Source of the DNA: Cytophagales bacterium
Lineage (GTDB): Bacteria > Bacteroidota > Bacteroidia > Cytophagales > Cyclobacteriaceae
Direction: 5' to 3'
Assembly (NCBI GenBank): GCA_020402945.1
Contig: JADBYQ010000011.1
Coordinates: forward strand, 1 to 64,000
Length of the DNA: 64,000 nucleotides
Shown here in pieces: positions 41,040 to 50,694 of the stretch (positions within the stretch are counted from its first letter, which is position 1; the number at the start of each line of letters is the position of its first letter). Position numbers and translations under genes: made by a program. The notes beneath the pieces are model-generated. The model searched no databases. It had not been told where the DNA came from and saw only the letters and a list, made by a program, of their open reading frames with translations.

Positions 41040-42359
41040 TTATGCTAGCGTGATAAGCAAGACATGTTCGGTAGTTGGTTTTACTTTGAACCGGTCGTCA
41101 ATGCGGTAGCCCACCACCCAGGCAATTTCTCCGGCTGATTCCAACACAGAGACGGCTCCTTTGTCTACTAGTGACACCTTCTGGTCGACCAAAAAGTCAC
41201 TTATTTTTTTACGCCCCGTCATTCCCAAAGGGAAAAAGAAGTCTCCGGCTTTCCACTTTCGCCAAGTAAGCGGAAAACGAAGCGAGTCAATATCCAGCAC
41301 GATGGCAGCTTCTTCTTTGTTTATGGAACCGCCAATAGTGGTACTCAAAAACGTGAGTTGCCTATTTCCCATATACGCATTAACTTGACCCTCTTCAATA
41401 GTCACATCAGCTAATTCAGACGAAAGAGGCACCAAAATCAAGTACTCTCGATCTACCACTAATTGATGGCTGGTGGACAGGAATTGTTTGCCAGATTGGC
41501 CATTTAGTGCTTGCACTATTTTTTTGCTCTGATCGAAATGAAAGCCGAACCCACGCAAGAGTCTCCATAACAGAGCCGAGTTGTAGGAGTCGTCCAAACT
41601 TGGCTCGAAACCCTTCTTTGCCAGAATAACTTTGTCGTTTTCGTTTTTCTGAAACTGCTTTTTCCAAACTTCGATTGCATGCGTTAAGATCGCTCCATCT
41701 CCCGACAATCGCTCAACCATCTTTGCAATAGATTGCTCAAAGGCAGGGTTTATCTGCTTTAGCTTCGGAACGATCTGGTGGCGAACGAAATTTCGCTGGT
41801 AATCATCCGTTTCATTACTTCGATCCTCACGCCAAACAACCCCGGTTTCGGCAGCGTAATTGGTTATTTCGTTGTGAGTAGCAAATAGCAATGGCCGAAT
41901 CACAAAGCCATTTTTTTCAGCGATTCCCAGTAAACCATCCAAACTCGTTCCCCTTGAAAGATTCAATAGGACGGTTTCAACGGAGTCACTTAAATGGTGT
42001 GCAGTAGCAATCCAGTCTGCGTTTTCCTTTTCCTTCACTTGGTGAAACCAATTGTAGCGTAGCTCTCGCGCTGCCATTTGTACGGATAGCCCGTGCTGGA
42101 TGGCATAGTTGTTGGTATCGAACCGGATACTATGAAACGGAATACCCCATTTTTTGCATTTGGCCGCTACGAAAATCTCATCTTCATCCGATTCCTCGCC
42201 ACGGAGTTGAAAATTGCAATGAGCCACTGCAATGGAGAAACCAGCCTGATGAAACAAATGGAGCATCACCATCGAATCCATTCCGCCACTTACGGCCAAA
42301 AGAATTTTATCGGTAGTTTTGCACAGCTTTTCAATATGAGTGAGAAATGGGCGAAGCAC
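41040..42359 (-). CDS. tilS: tRNA(Ile)-lysidine synthase
   Basis: A 439-residue N-type ATP pyrophosphatase: PP-loop Ser24-Gly-Gly-Met-Asp-Ser29 in LLAVSGGMDSMVMLHLF, then AHCNFQLRGEESDEDE and TAHHLSDSVETVLLNLSRG. The C-terminal TilS domain (LTWRKWKAGDFFFPLGMTGRKKISDFLVDQKV) follows. It converts the wobble cytidine of tRNA(Ile) CAU to lysidine, which is essential for AUA decoding. The start appears to be GTG at 42359. It is divergent from the OstA-like gene, with only 19 bp between starts. Confidence 0.97.
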   Translation of the reverse strand: MLRPFLTHIEKLCKTTDKILLAVSGGMDSMVMLHLFHQAGFSIAVAHCNFQLRGEESDEDEIFVAAKCKKWGIPFHSIRFDTNNYAIQHGLSVQMAARELRYNWFHQVKEKENADWIATAHHLSDSVETVLLNLSRGTSLDGLLGIAEKNGFVIRPLLFATHNEITNYAAETGVVWREDRSNETDDYQRNFVRHQIVPKLKQINPAFEQSIAKMVERLSGDGAILTHAIEVWKKQFQKNENDKVILAKKGFEPSLDDSYNSALLWRLLRGFGFHFDQSKKIVQALNGQSGKQFLSTSHQLVVDREYLILVPLSSELADVTIEEGQVNAYMGNRQLTFLSTTIGGSINKEEAAIVLDIDSLRFPLTWRKWKAGDFFFPLGMTGRKKISDFLVDQKVSLVDKGAVSVLESAGEIAWVVGYRIDDRFKVKPTTEHVLLITLA

Positions 42360-42378
42360 GACACAAATGTAGAATGAG

Positions 42379-43950
42379 ATGAGTCAAAGGCAGTCAAAAT
42401 TCGCTTCAAAATCATTTTTCTTTTTATCGGTCCTGGCTCTGATGATACCTGGCGAGGCGTTTGCGCAGCGAAAAGTGAAATTAAAACAAGCCGACAATGC
42501 ATTTGGCAGTATTCGTAATGGTGAGCGCTTCGATCGGCTCGTTGGGAATGTGATTTTTGAACAGAATACAACCACGATATACTGCGATTCCGCTCATTTT
42601 TTTCGCTCCAAAAATCAGTTGGATGCATTTGGTCGAGTGCATATTACTGAGGGCGACTCGGTAGATATCACCGCTTTGAGCCTTTCCTATGATGGGAACA
42701 AAAAAATTGCCAAACTGCGCAAGAAAGTAGTTTTTGTTAAGCTTGGGATTGCAAGACTCTACACAGATTTCCTCGACTATTATCGGATCAAAAACGAAGC
42801 CCGCTATTTCAACGGTGGCAAGCTGGTGGATACTACCAATACATTGACCAGTAGGAAAGGCTACTACGACATTCCGGTTAATCTCGCGTCTTTTAAGTCA
42901 GAAGTGGTAGGGGTCAACCCCGATTATACACTTACTTCTGACACCCTACAATACAACTCAAAGACGCGTGTCATTTATTTTCGAGACACCACCCTTGTAA
43001 AGGGTAAGGATGGGAAAAAGGCACTCTACAAAAACGGCACTTATAATACCGTTCAAAAGCTTTCGCTGTTGGAACAAGGTGAGTTTGAAACTATCTCTTA
43101 TCGAATGAAAGGTGATCAAAACTTTTTAGATGATGTTAAAAAATTTTACACATCAAAGGGGCGTGTGTCGATGATATCCAAAGAGGAAAAGCTCACCATT
43201 TTTGGTGACGATGGATTTTATGACAAGAAAAGAGGCATTTCAAAAGTATATGGCAATGCCTACGTCACCAAAATTGATGACCAGGGAGATACTCTTTTCC
43301 TCTCTGCCGATACGCTTGTCTCTATTGAAAATACCAATCCCAAGAAAAAGAGACTTCTCGCCTACAACAAGGTGAAGATTTTCAAAACCAATATGCAGGG
43401 CTCAGCCGATTCGTTGGCTTATGTTGCCGCAGACTCAACACTCCATTTGTACCGCCAGCCAATTCTTTGGTCAGACGACAACCAGATGACCGCAGATTCC
43501 ATTCGGATTTTGTTAAAGAATAAAGAGATTGACCGGATTTATATGGTCAACAATTCATTCGTCATTTCGCAAGATTCCATTGGCAACTTCAACCAAATAA
43601 AGGGTCGAAAAATGACTGCCTATTTTGATCGGCAAAATATTGACCACGTTTCGGTACTGGGAAATGGCGAAAGCCTTTACTATGCCCTGGAAGAAAAGGA
43701 GCTGATCAAAACGGATAGTATGATTCTCAAATTGATGATCACGATGGGGATGAATAAGATGATCTGTAGTAACATGAGAATTAACTTCATAAAAGGACGG
43801 GTCAATAACGTCAGTTTTTATATAAAGCCAGATGCCCAATTGATTCCCATTCACGAGTTGAAAAATGAGAATAGAACACTAAAAGGATTTGCCTGGCGAA
43901 GAAAAGAAAAGCCCACCAAAAGCCAGGTAGTAACTAAAAGTCGCACGTAG
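42379..43950 (+). CDS. OstA-like protein (LPS transport, LptA/OstA_2 type)
   Basis: A 523-residue exported protein with signal peptide (about 1-29, ending AFAQ). The body is made of repeated OstA/LptA jellyroll strands such as GNVIFEQNTTTIYCDSAHFF, AFGRVHITEGDSVDITA and YGNAYVTKIDDQGDTLFLSADTL. In Bacteroidota, OstA_2-type proteins are thought to take the LptA/LptD bridge role in carrying LPS to the outer membrane. Its size (two to three LptA lengths) suggests a longer periplasmic bridge. It starts 19 bp from the divergent tilS start. Confidence 0.88.
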   Translation: MSQRQSKFASKSFFFLSVLALMIPGEAFAQRKVKLKQADNAFGSIRNGERFDRLVGNVIFEQNTTTIYCDSAHFFRSKNQLDAFGRVHITEGDSVDITALSLSYDGNKKIAKLRKKVVFVKLGIARLYTDFLDYYRIKNEARYFNGGKLVDTTNTLTSRKGYYDIPVNLASFKSEVVGVNPDYTLTSDTLQYNSKTRVIYFRDTTLVKGKDGKKALYKNGTYNTVQKLSLLEQGEFETISYRMKGDQNFLDDVKKFYTSKGRVSMISKEEKLTIFGDDGFYDKKRGISKVYGNAYVTKIDDQGDTLFLSADTLVSIENTNPKKKRLLAYNKVKIFKTNMQGSADSLAYVAADSTLHLYRQPILWSDDNQMTADSIRILLKNKEIDRIYMVNNSFVISQDSIGNFNQIKGRKMTAYFDRQNIDHVSVLGNGESLYYALEEKELIKTDSMILKLMITMGMNKMICSNMRINFIKGRVNNVSFYIKPDAQLIPIHELKNENRTLKGFAWRRKEKPTKSQVVTKSRT

Positions 43951-44051
43951 CGATTTGATAACATATCAAATTATATTTCTGCCCAATTATTTTTTGCGCT
44001 ACGGTAAAATGAAGCTTTTTTTTCGTAGTTTTCACTTGCAATTGGTTTGTC

Positions 44052-44759
44052 ATGCTGAAACAGTTGGTTTTACTGTCTGTTTTGTTCCTCTTCTCCTGGT
44101 CAGGCCTGGCTCAGCAATTTGAAATTTTGGAAATTCAAGAGGCCTATCAAACCACCTTTAACCAGCAATTACGAATTCCGATCCGAATAAAGAACAATGG
44201 AGAGAAAGCCCAGTTTTTTGTCATTCGTAAAGTAAAAGGAGAGTTGGGTGATACGCAAAAGGGGTACTTTTGTCTTAGCAATAACTGCTTAGACGCCACC
44301 ATTTCTGAATTTTCAAAGAAGGTGGAGCCAGGCGAAACCATGCAAGAATTGTATTTTGTTATAGAAAGTGGCATTCAGGCCATGCAAACGACACTTCGAT
44401 TCGAGATTTTTCAGAAAGGAAGTGCTCATGATATAGTAGATCGTTCGGTGGCTATATCAGTTGACGAAAAACCAGGTCGCTCGTTCATTTTTCAGTCGAA
44501 GGATATCTCGATTCAAGATGTCTACCCAAACCCAGTTCAGACCCAGGCTTCCATTGATTACAAACTTCATTCAGAGTCTGTTAAGGCCCGGCTCACGTTG
44601 CATAATATCTTGGGCAAAATCATGGGGGATTATGAACTTCCCTCATCGGAAACCCGGGTAAAAATTCAAGCCGATGAACTCACCTCCGGTGTTTATTTCT
44701 ACACGGTTTATATCGATAACAGTGGTGTTCTTACCCGGAAGTTGATTGTAAGGAAATAA
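44052..44759 (+). CDS. Exported protein with type IX secretion C-terminal domain
   Basis: A 235-residue protein: signal peptide (about 1-20, ending GLAQ), a short beta-sandwich-like domain (25-135) with two Cys (CLSNNC), then a type A T9SS sorting domain (about 153-235). Hallmarks are IQDVYPNPVQTQASIDYKL, LTLHNILGKIM, ELTSGVYFYTVY and the ending LTRKLIVRK. It is therefore predicted to pass the outer membrane through the type IX system and be anchored or released. The cargo domain is not recognised. Confidence 0.88.
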   Translation: MLKQLVLLSVLFLFSWSGLAQQFEILEIQEAYQTTFNQQLRIPIRIKNNGEKAQFFVIRKVKGELGDTQKGYFCLSNNCLDATISEFSKKVEPGETMQELYFVIESGIQAMQTTLRFEIFQKGSAHDIVDRSVAISVDEKPGRSFIFQSKDISIQDVYPNPVQTQASIDYKLHSESVKARLTLHNILGKIMGDYELPSSETRVKIQADELTSGVYFYTVYIDNSGVLTRKLIVRK

Positions 44760-44799
44760 TTGCCACTTTTTTCCGTTTTCCTGCATCCTAACTGCAGCA

Positions 44800-44829
44800 T
44801 TGAAAATTTCGACCACTGTCTTATATTTG
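44800..44829 (+). promoter_or_regulatory. Bacteroidota-type promoter for bamD-rpoZ-coaBC-porD
   Basis: TTG at 44800-44802, exactly 19 bp spacer, then TATATTTG at 44822-44829, a full consensus match. It lies 23 bp before the bamD start and is the likely promoter for the four-gene run that follows. Confidence 0.8.
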
Positions 44830-44852
44830 CAGGCTATTTCTAATTGTAAAAC

Positions 44853-45698
44853 TTGATTTTGTTCCCTTTTAACGTCTCTACGCGGTTTGGTAAGTTTTTG
44901 GCGCTTTTTTTAGTTGCCTTTTTCTTTCTTTTTGCGGCTTCTTGCAGCAAATTCAGGAAGATTGAAAAGAGTGACGATTGGAAGTTGAAGTACCAGGCGG
45001 GCTTGAAGTACTATGAAAAGAAAGATTACTACCGTACCGCAATCTTGTTTGAGCAAATTTTGCCCATTGTTCGGGGTTTGCCGGAGGGCGAAAAAGTAGA
45101 GTTTTACCTGGCCTATTGTCAGTTTTACGAGAAGACCTACTTATTGGCCTCCAATCAGTTCAAGACATTTTTTGAGAACTATGGTCGCAGCCAATTAGCG
45201 GAAGAAGCTTACTATATGTATGCGTATTCTCTTTACGTAGCTTCACCAGCTGAGAACCTTGACCAGAAGAGTAGCATTGAAGCGATGGGTGCTATGCAAG
45301 CGTATGTCAACCAATTTCCAGATAGCAAGTTTGCCGACAAGGCCAACGAAGTCATTGCGGCATCGCAGACAAAACTGGAAACCAAGGGCTTTGAAAACGC
45401 AAAACTTTACTTAAAGTTGAAGTATTATCAGGCAGCGGTCGTATCATTTGATAATTTTAAAAAGAACTTCCCTGACTCAAAATTTATGGAGGAGTTGACG
45501 TTCTTGAAAATTGAAGCTCAGTACAAACTTGCGCAGCAAAGTATCAGTTCAAAACAAAAGGAACGCTTTGCCGCCACAGTCGAGTACTATAAAGAGTTAG
45601 TCGATAATTATCCGAAAAGTGAATTTCTAAAAGAAGCTGAGCGTTATTATACGGGCAGCCTTGATCAATTAAATAAGTTAAAAACCAATAAATCATAA
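44853..45698 (+). CDS. bamD: Outer-membrane assembly lipoprotein BamD
   Basis: A 281-residue lipoprotein with lipobox ending in AASC at residue 31, followed by five TPR-like repeats: LKYYEKKDYYRTAILFEQILP, EFYLAYCQFYEKTYLLASNQFKTFF, AYYMYAYSLY, YYQAAVVSFDNFKKNFPDSKF, EYYKELVDNYPKSEFLKEA. BamD is the essential partner of BamA in inserting beta-barrel proteins. No ATG gives the signal, so TTG at 44853 (or 44859) is the start. A consensus promoter lies 23 bp upstream. rpoZ follows after 11 bp. Confidence 0.93.
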   Translation: MILFPFNVSTRFGKFLALFLVAFFFLFAASCSKFRKIEKSDDWKLKYQAGLKYYEKKDYYRTAILFEQILPIVRGLPEGEKVEFYLAYCQFYEKTYLLASNQFKTFFENYGRSQLAEEAYYMYAYSLYVASPAENLDQKSSIEAMGAMQAYVNQFPDSKFADKANEVIAASQTKLETKGFENAKLYLKLKYYQAAVVSFDNFKKNFPDSKFMEELTFLKIEAQYKLAQQSISSKQKERFAATVEYYKELVDNYPKSEFLKEAERYYTGSLDQLNKLKTNKS

Positions 45699-45709
45699 TA
45701 AGACAGACT

Positions 45710-46036
45710 ATGGCCACACAACCATCCATCATCACGCGCGATGTAGATAAGATTTACAACCCGACTGGAAATTTGTACGAATCAGTTGTTGTGATTTCAA
45801 AACGCGCACGCCAGATTGCCGTTGACATCAAGGAAGAATTGAATCACAAACTGGCTGATTTCGCTACAACGGTTGATAATTTGGAAGAAGTATTTGAAAA
45901 TCGCGAGCAGATTGAGATTTCAAAGTTCTACGAGCGTATGCCAAAGCCGACATCGACTGCCATTGAGGAGTTTTTGGACGGAAAGCTTCGTCACAGAATG
46001 CGCGATGCTGGTGTTGAAGAAGTAAAGGCTGACTAA
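45710..46036 (+). CDS. rpoZ: RNA polymerase omega subunit (Bacteroidota type)
   Basis: A 108-residue protein with the omega core: SIITRDVDKIYNPTGNLYESVVVISKRARQIAVDIKEEL, in which the N-terminal motif and the SKRARQIA helix clamp the beta' C terminus. A Bacteroidota-specific extension follows (EFLDGKLRHRM). Position between bamD and coaBC mirrors the common order in Bacteroidota and the rpoZ-coaBC proximity in other phyla. Confidence 0.92.
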   Translation: MATQPSIITRDVDKIYNPTGNLYESVVVISKRARQIAVDIKEELNHKLADFATTVDNLEEVFENREQIEISKFYERMPKPTSTAIEEFLDGKLRHRMRDAGVEEVKAD

Positions 46037-46042
46037 TTTAAA

Positions 46043-47242
46043 ATGCTGGCCGGCAAAAAAATAATTGTCGGTGTAAGTGGCAGTATTGCGGCTTACAAAT
46101 CAGCGCTATTAGTACGGTTGTTAGTGAAGGAAGGCGTAGAAGTAAAGGTCGTTATGACCTCAGCTGCGAAAGACTTCATAACTCCCCTTACACTCGCGAC
46201 TCTTTCGAAGAATCCCGTTTTGATTGATTTCACGAAAGATGATCAAGGCGGGTGGAATAATCATGTAGAACTAGGTCTTTGGGCAGATGCGATGGTCATT
46301 GCCCCTGCCAGCGCCAATACACTGGCAAAAATGGCGAATGGTATTTGTGATAATTTGCTTTCAGCGGTTTATCTATCCGCCAGGTGTTCGGTCTTTTTTG
46401 CTCCGGCCATGGACTTGGACATGCTGCAACACCCCTCTACGAAATCAAATATTGATCGACTGATTTCTTTTGGAAATCATCAGATAATGCCCGCCTTTGG
46501 CGAACTCGCCAGCGGGTTGGTTGGCACCGGAAGAATGGCCGAACCAGAGGAAATAGTAGGTGTATTGAGTCGATTTTTTTCAACCGACAAAGGACTGCAA
46601 GGAAAAAAAGCACTGGTGACCGCTGGCCCAACACACGAAGCATTGGATCCTGTTCGTTTTATTGGAAACAACTCAAGCGGGAAAATGGGGTTTGCTATTG
46701 CTGAAGAACTAGCCAATATGGGGGCAGATGTGGAATTGGTGGTGGGCCCAACCCATTTGTCTGTTCATTCTGACAAAGTAAAAGTTACACGCGTTACTTC
46801 TGCCGAAGACATGTACAATGCCTGTGTTTCTCATTTTCCTTCCTCTGATATTACCGTTCTTTCAGCCGCAGTAGCTGATTATCGACCAATCCATAAAGCA
46901 GATCAGAAAATAAAGAAGAGCGAAAGCTCAATGACGATTGAACTGACCAAGACCAGAGACATCGCGGCCGAGTTGGGAAAGCAAAAGAAGGCCAACCAAT
47001 TCGTGGTGGGATTTGCTCTGGAGACAGAAAATGAAACCGCCAATGCAGAGAAAAAAATAGTGGCGAAGAATTTCGACTTGATCGTTCTCAATTCACTTAA
47101 CGACAAGGGAGCAGGTTTTGCACACGATACGAATAAGGTTACACTCATTGATAGTGCTGGTCGTAAAAAGGAATTTCCATTGAAATCAAAAAAGGACGTG
47201 GCCAAAGATATTGTCAATGCCATTGTCGCGTCCTTCAAATAG
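46043..47242 (+). CDS. coaBC: Phosphopantothenoylcysteine decarboxylase / phosphopantothenate-cysteine ligase
   Basis: A 399-residue bifunctional enzyme of coenzyme A synthesis. The N-terminal CoaC flavoprotein (1-180) has GVSGSIAAYKSALLVRLL, the catalytic His74 in NHVELGLWADAM, and PAMDLDM. The C-terminal CoaB ligase (about 185-399) has KALVTAGPTHEALDPVRFIGNNSSGKMG and the KIKKSESSMTIELTKTRDI loop with catalytic Lys. It makes 4'-phosphopantetheine from phosphopantothenate, cysteine and CTP. It starts 6 bp after rpoZ. Confidence 0.97.
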   Translation: MLAGKKIIVGVSGSIAAYKSALLVRLLVKEGVEVKVVMTSAAKDFITPLTLATLSKNPVLIDFTKDDQGGWNNHVELGLWADAMVIAPASANTLAKMANGICDNLLSAVYLSARCSVFFAPAMDLDMLQHPSTKSNIDRLISFGNHQIMPAFGELASGLVGTGRMAEPEEIVGVLSRFFSTDKGLQGKKALVTAGPTHEALDPVRFIGNNSSGKMGFAIAEELANMGADVELVVGPTHLSVHSDKVKVTRVTSAEDMYNACVSHFPSSDITVLSAAVADYRPIHKADQKIKKSESSMTIELTKTRDIAAELGKQKKANQFVVGFALETENETANAEKKIVAKNFDLIVLNSLNDKGAGFAHDTNKVTLIDSAGRKKEFPLKSKKDVAKDIVNAIVASFK

Positions 47243-47251
47243 TAAAACGAT

Positions 47252-48187
47252 ATGCTAGCAATGCCAGTAAAAAAAAGTTGGATGGCTGATGTAGCAAAAT
47301 CTATCATCTTTCTAACGATACTCGGCCTATTTTGCTTTCCGGCATCTGGGCAAGAACTCAATTGCAAAGTCACGATCAATGCGGAACAGATCCAAACATC
47401 GGATCGATCAGTCTTCAAGGATCTGGAGCGCGCCATTGCCAATTTTATGAATACGCGCAAGTGGACTGCTGACTCCTATAAAACACACGAGCGGATTAAC
47501 TGCGGCATTTTTTTGAACATCAGTAAAATGCCGGCTATTGGAGTTTTTACGGCAAGTGCCCAAATTACCGTTGCACGCCCCGTGTACAACTCTAATTATG
47601 AAACGGTTCTGTTGAATTTTGCCGATCGCGATTGGGAGTTTGAATACCTTGAGTCCCAGCCGATGGAATACAACGACAATACCTATATCAACAATCTCAC
47701 CTCTATTTTGGCATTTTATGCTTACACCATTTTGGCTTTAGACTACGATTCGTTTGCCGAGTTGGGCGGTAGCCCTTTTGTACAGAAAGCGTTGATTGTT
47801 GTGACCAACGCGCAGTCAACTGGTAAGCCCGGGTGGGCTGCGCAGGGCAGCACACGCAATCGCTACGCCTTGGTGGAAAATATGAATAACCCGCAGATGG
47901 TGGACTTGCGGAAGAACACCTATCAATATCATCGGATTGCCTTGGATACATTTGACAAAAATCCTGACCAAAGCCGTGAGAAGATTCTAGAGGTGCTGAA
48001 AAACATTAAACGGATATGGGGTATTTATCCAAATGCTATTGCCGTAATCTCTTTCTTTGATACCAAGTCAAATGAATTGGCCAAAATATTTTCCGATGGT
48101 TCGCTAAATGTGCGAAGGGAGGCCTACGACATTTTGACGACTGTGGATCCCAAACGAGATGTCTACCAGAGCATCATCGCCAAATAA
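47252..48187 (+). CDS. porD: PorD-like protein (DUF4835), type IX secretion
   Basis: A 311-residue exported protein with signal peptide (about 12-34, ending ASGQ). The body fits DUF4835: QELNCKVTINAEQIQTSDRSVF, FMNTRKWTADSY, NNLTSILAFYAYTILALDYDSF, then GWAAQGSTRNRYALVENM and YHRIALDTFDKNPDQSREKILEVLKNIK. The family is named PorD in current T9SS annotation and is thought to help assemble or run the type IX translocon; its exact role is not clear. It follows coaBC by 9 bp, a placement often seen in Bacteroidota. Confidence 0.8.
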   Translation: MLAMPVKKSWMADVAKSIIFLTILGLFCFPASGQELNCKVTINAEQIQTSDRSVFKDLERAIANFMNTRKWTADSYKTHERINCGIFLNISKMPAIGVFTASAQITVARPVYNSNYETVLLNFADRDWEFEYLESQPMEYNDNTYINNLTSILAFYAYTILALDYDSFAELGGSPFVQKALIVVTNAQSTGKPGWAAQGSTRNRYALVENMNNPQMVDLRKNTYQYHRIALDTFDKNPDQSREKILEVLKNIKRIWGIYPNAIAVISFFDTKSNELAKIFSDGSLNVRREAYDILTTVDPKRDVYQSIIAK

Positions 48188-48264
48188 CTACCAAGAAGGC
48201 GACCCTTTTTTTGTTGTAAATTTAGTCGCTTCATTTTCCTCACAAATGGTATTTTTGTTTCGCT

Positions 48265-49917
48265 ATGCTGATCGGCCTTGTAATTAAAAACTATGCACTC
48301 ATTCGAGAGTTGGAAATCCACCCATCTCCGCATTTGAATGTGGTGACGGGGGAAACCGGTGCGGGTAAGTCAATTATGCTTGGTGCTATCGGGCTGCTTT
48401 TGGGCAATCGTGCAGACGGCAAAGCACTGTGGGATGAAAACGAAAAATGCATTGTCGAAGGCGTTTTCAATATTTCTTCTTATAAGTTACAATCTGTATT
48501 TGAATCGGCCAATCTTGACTACGAGCAACAAGCTTTTATTCGAAGGGAGATCAGCCCCGGTGGTAAGAGCCGTGCATTTATCAATGACACTCCGGTAACG
48601 CTGGAAATCATGCGCAGCATTGGTGGTAGGTTGATGGACGTGCACTCACAGCATGAGACACTTGAATTAGGCAGCCGGGTTTTTCAATTGGATTTTATTG
48701 ACTCCTATGCGTCCAATTTGTCACTGAAAGAGAAGTACAAAGAAAACTGGCGAAATTTTGTGGCAGCCAAAGCGAATTATGAGAGTTTGCAAAAGGAAGC
48801 AGTCTTGCTGAAACAAGAAAGTGACTTTATAAAATTTCAATTGGAGGAATTGACCAAAGCAGAGCTGCAATCTGACGAACAGGAAAAGCTGGAGTCAGAG
48901 TTGAAAGTGATGGAGCATGCTGAGGAGATCAAAATTCAGCTAAATACAATGGTAGCACAATTGGGCCAATCTGAGTTTGCAGTCAGTCCGGTATTAGGTG
49001 CCGTCCGAAATATGCTTCACTCCATTTCAGCCTATTCACCAGACTACCAGAAACTGTATGATCGTCTGGAAAGCGTGCGGATAGAATTGGATGATATTTT
49101 AGAAGAAGTAGAACGAGAAGAGGAGCGAGTTGAGTTTGATCCAAAACGTATAGCAAAAACAAAAGATCGGCTAAGCTTGATTTACCAGCTGATGCAAAAG
49201 CATCGCATGAAAGATGTCAATGAACTGCTCGCCCTTCAGGAATCATTGCAACTTAAGTTTGATAAAACGGCTAACCTGGATGAGACGCTTCTTTCAGCAA
49301 AAAAGATTTTAGAAAGTTCAGGCAACGAACTGAAGCGAACGGCTCAGGAACTGACAAAGTCGCGAGAGAAAGTTTTTTCACCGCTGTGCAAGCAGGTTAC
49401 CCAATTACTGCTTGATTTGGGAATACCCAATGCTGTTTTAAAAATTGAACATCAGGTGGTTGAACCGACAGTTTCCGGGCAAGATTATGTGGAGCTTCTC
49501 TTTAGTGCGAATAAGGGAATTGCACCGAAACCCTTGGCTCAGGTTGCTTCAGGGGGAGAATTCTCACGACTTATGTTTAGCATCAAATATGTGATGGCTG
49601 CGAAAACGGCTTTGCCTACATTAGTTTTAGATGAGATAGATAACGGCATTTCTGGCGAAATCGCCATTCAGCTGGGTAAAATGATGAAGGAAATGGCCAC
49701 TCGCCACCAGTTGATCACGATTACTCATTTACCACAAATTGCCGCAAAAGGGGATGCGCATTATTTCGTTTACAAAGATAATAAGGCATCCAAGACAATA
49801 AGTTTGGTGAAACAACTTACACCGGATGAACGCATCGATGAGATCGCTAAAATGATCGCTGGCGCAAACCCCTCACGATTGGCTCTGGAAAATGCTCGCG
49901 AGCTAATGAGCGAATAA
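48265..49917 (+). CDS. recN: DNA repair protein RecN
   Basis: A 550-residue SMC-like ATPase. Walker A is GETGAGKS (29-36), a long coiled coil spans about 150-360, the ABC signature region is ASGGEFSRLMFSIKYV (about 430-445), Walker B is LVLDEIDNGISGEIA with Asp456, and the C-terminal LLITITHLPQIA-type switch follows. RecN acts early in double-strand break repair and holds broken ends. A -7-like TATTTTTG ends 7 bp before the ATG, without a clear -33 partner, so the mRNA may have a very short leader. Confidence 0.97.
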   Translation: MLIGLVIKNYALIRELEIHPSPHLNVVTGETGAGKSIMLGAIGLLLGNRADGKALWDENEKCIVEGVFNISSYKLQSVFESANLDYEQQAFIRREISPGGKSRAFINDTPVTLEIMRSIGGRLMDVHSQHETLELGSRVFQLDFIDSYASNLSLKEKYKENWRNFVAAKANYESLQKEAVLLKQESDFIKFQLEELTKAELQSDEQEKLESELKVMEHAEEIKIQLNTMVAQLGQSEFAVSPVLGAVRNMLHSISAYSPDYQKLYDRLESVRIELDDILEEVEREEERVEFDPKRIAKTKDRLSLIYQLMQKHRMKDVNELLALQESLQLKFDKTANLDETLLSAKKILESSGNELKRTAQELTKSREKVFSPLCKQVTQLLLDLGIPNAVLKIEHQVVEPTVSGQDYVELLFSANKGIAPKPLAQVASGGEFSRLMFSIKYVMAAKTALPTLVLDEIDNGISGEIAIQLGKMMKEMATRHQLITITHLPQIAAKGDAHYFVYKDNKASKTISLVKQLTPDERIDEIAKMIAGANPSRLALENARELMSE

Positions 49918-49955
49918 AACCTTTCATACCTTTTAGATTTTTTGGGTACTTGAAC

Positions 49956-50240
49956 ATGAACTATGCATTGGAAATGCAAAGTGAAGAATCGTTCCGATAT
50001 GACATCAAGTCGATTCCTTTTTATGAAAAAACAATTCGGGAAATCAAAGTTGAACTATTGAAGTTAGCTGCAGTTCAAGGTGAACAAATTTCCAGAGATG
50101 TTACAGACGCTACTCGCTTGATACATTTAACGAACCGAGATGACTTGAGCGGCATTCAAAACTATCCGGGAGAAATACCTAAATACTTGGGTCGAGTGAA
50201 AACAACGATTCTTTCTTGTTTGGTTTTTGTCAATAAGTAA
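49956..50240 (+). CDS. Small hypothetical protein
   Basis: A 94-residue protein starting at the ATG at 49956 (a TTG two codons earlier is possible). It is helix-rich and charged (YEKTIREIKVELLKLAAVQGEQISRDVTDATRLIHL), with coding-like composition; no signal or TM helix is seen. It lies 38 bp after recN on the same strand and may be cotranscribed. It is convergent with the SET gene, 25 bp away. I do not recognise a family. Confidence 0.5.
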   Translation: MNYALEMQSEESFRYDIKSIPFYEKTIREIKVELLKLAAVQGEQISRDVTDATRLIHLTNRDDLSGIQNYPGEIPKYLGRVKTTILSCLVFVNK

Positions 50241-50265
50241 TATTACTCTATTCGAAGTACTATTT

Positions 50266-50688
50266 TTATTCTTGAATTTTAGTCTTCCTAATTTTCCGCT
50301 GCAATTGCCAGAACTCCTTTCCATAATCCACCAACAATTCTTCCCCCTTTTTTATTGAGCGTTTTGCTTCAAGATAACATCGATCACCTTCACTTACATA
50401 TTCGCAATTATTTCTAAGTTTAGGTATCCTGCCAAATCCTCGTGCATCATTGGCATATCGGCCTAAGGTTTTCTTGTAGTGTAGTGCATCGATTACTGCA
50501 CTTCGGGTAATGTACATCAGATAACCGTTGTAGCCATCGAGGTGCTTCACCTCTTTCCATTTTCTCATTTTACCTTTGTATTCCAAGATGCGTGTGCCCT
50601 TACTAATTTCTATTTTAGTAAAAAGGCCTTTCCCTGCTTTCGGTAGGTTTGATTTCTTGACAAAAAGACTTTTCTCCAACAAAGCCAT
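50266..50688 (-). CDS. SET-domain protein (lysine methyltransferase-like)
   Basis: A 140-residue stand-alone SET domain: opening AGKGLFTKIEISKGTRILEYKG, the pseudoknot motif GRYANDARG with NNCEY in place of the usual NHS core, and the closing GEELLVDYGKEFW, whose Tyr is the catalytic position. Bacterial SET proteins of this size may methylate lysines on proteins; the target is unknown. It lies 6 bp downstream of the SRPBCC gene on the same strand. Confidence 0.88.
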   Translation of the reverse strand: MALLEKSLFVKKSNLPKAGKGLFTKIEISKGTRILEYKGKMRKWKEVKHLDGYNGYLMYITRSAVIDALHYKKTLGRYANDARGFGRIPKLRNNCEYVSEGDRCYLEAKRSIKKGEELLVDYGKEFWQLQRKIRKTKIQE

Positions 50689-50694
50689 GGGCTA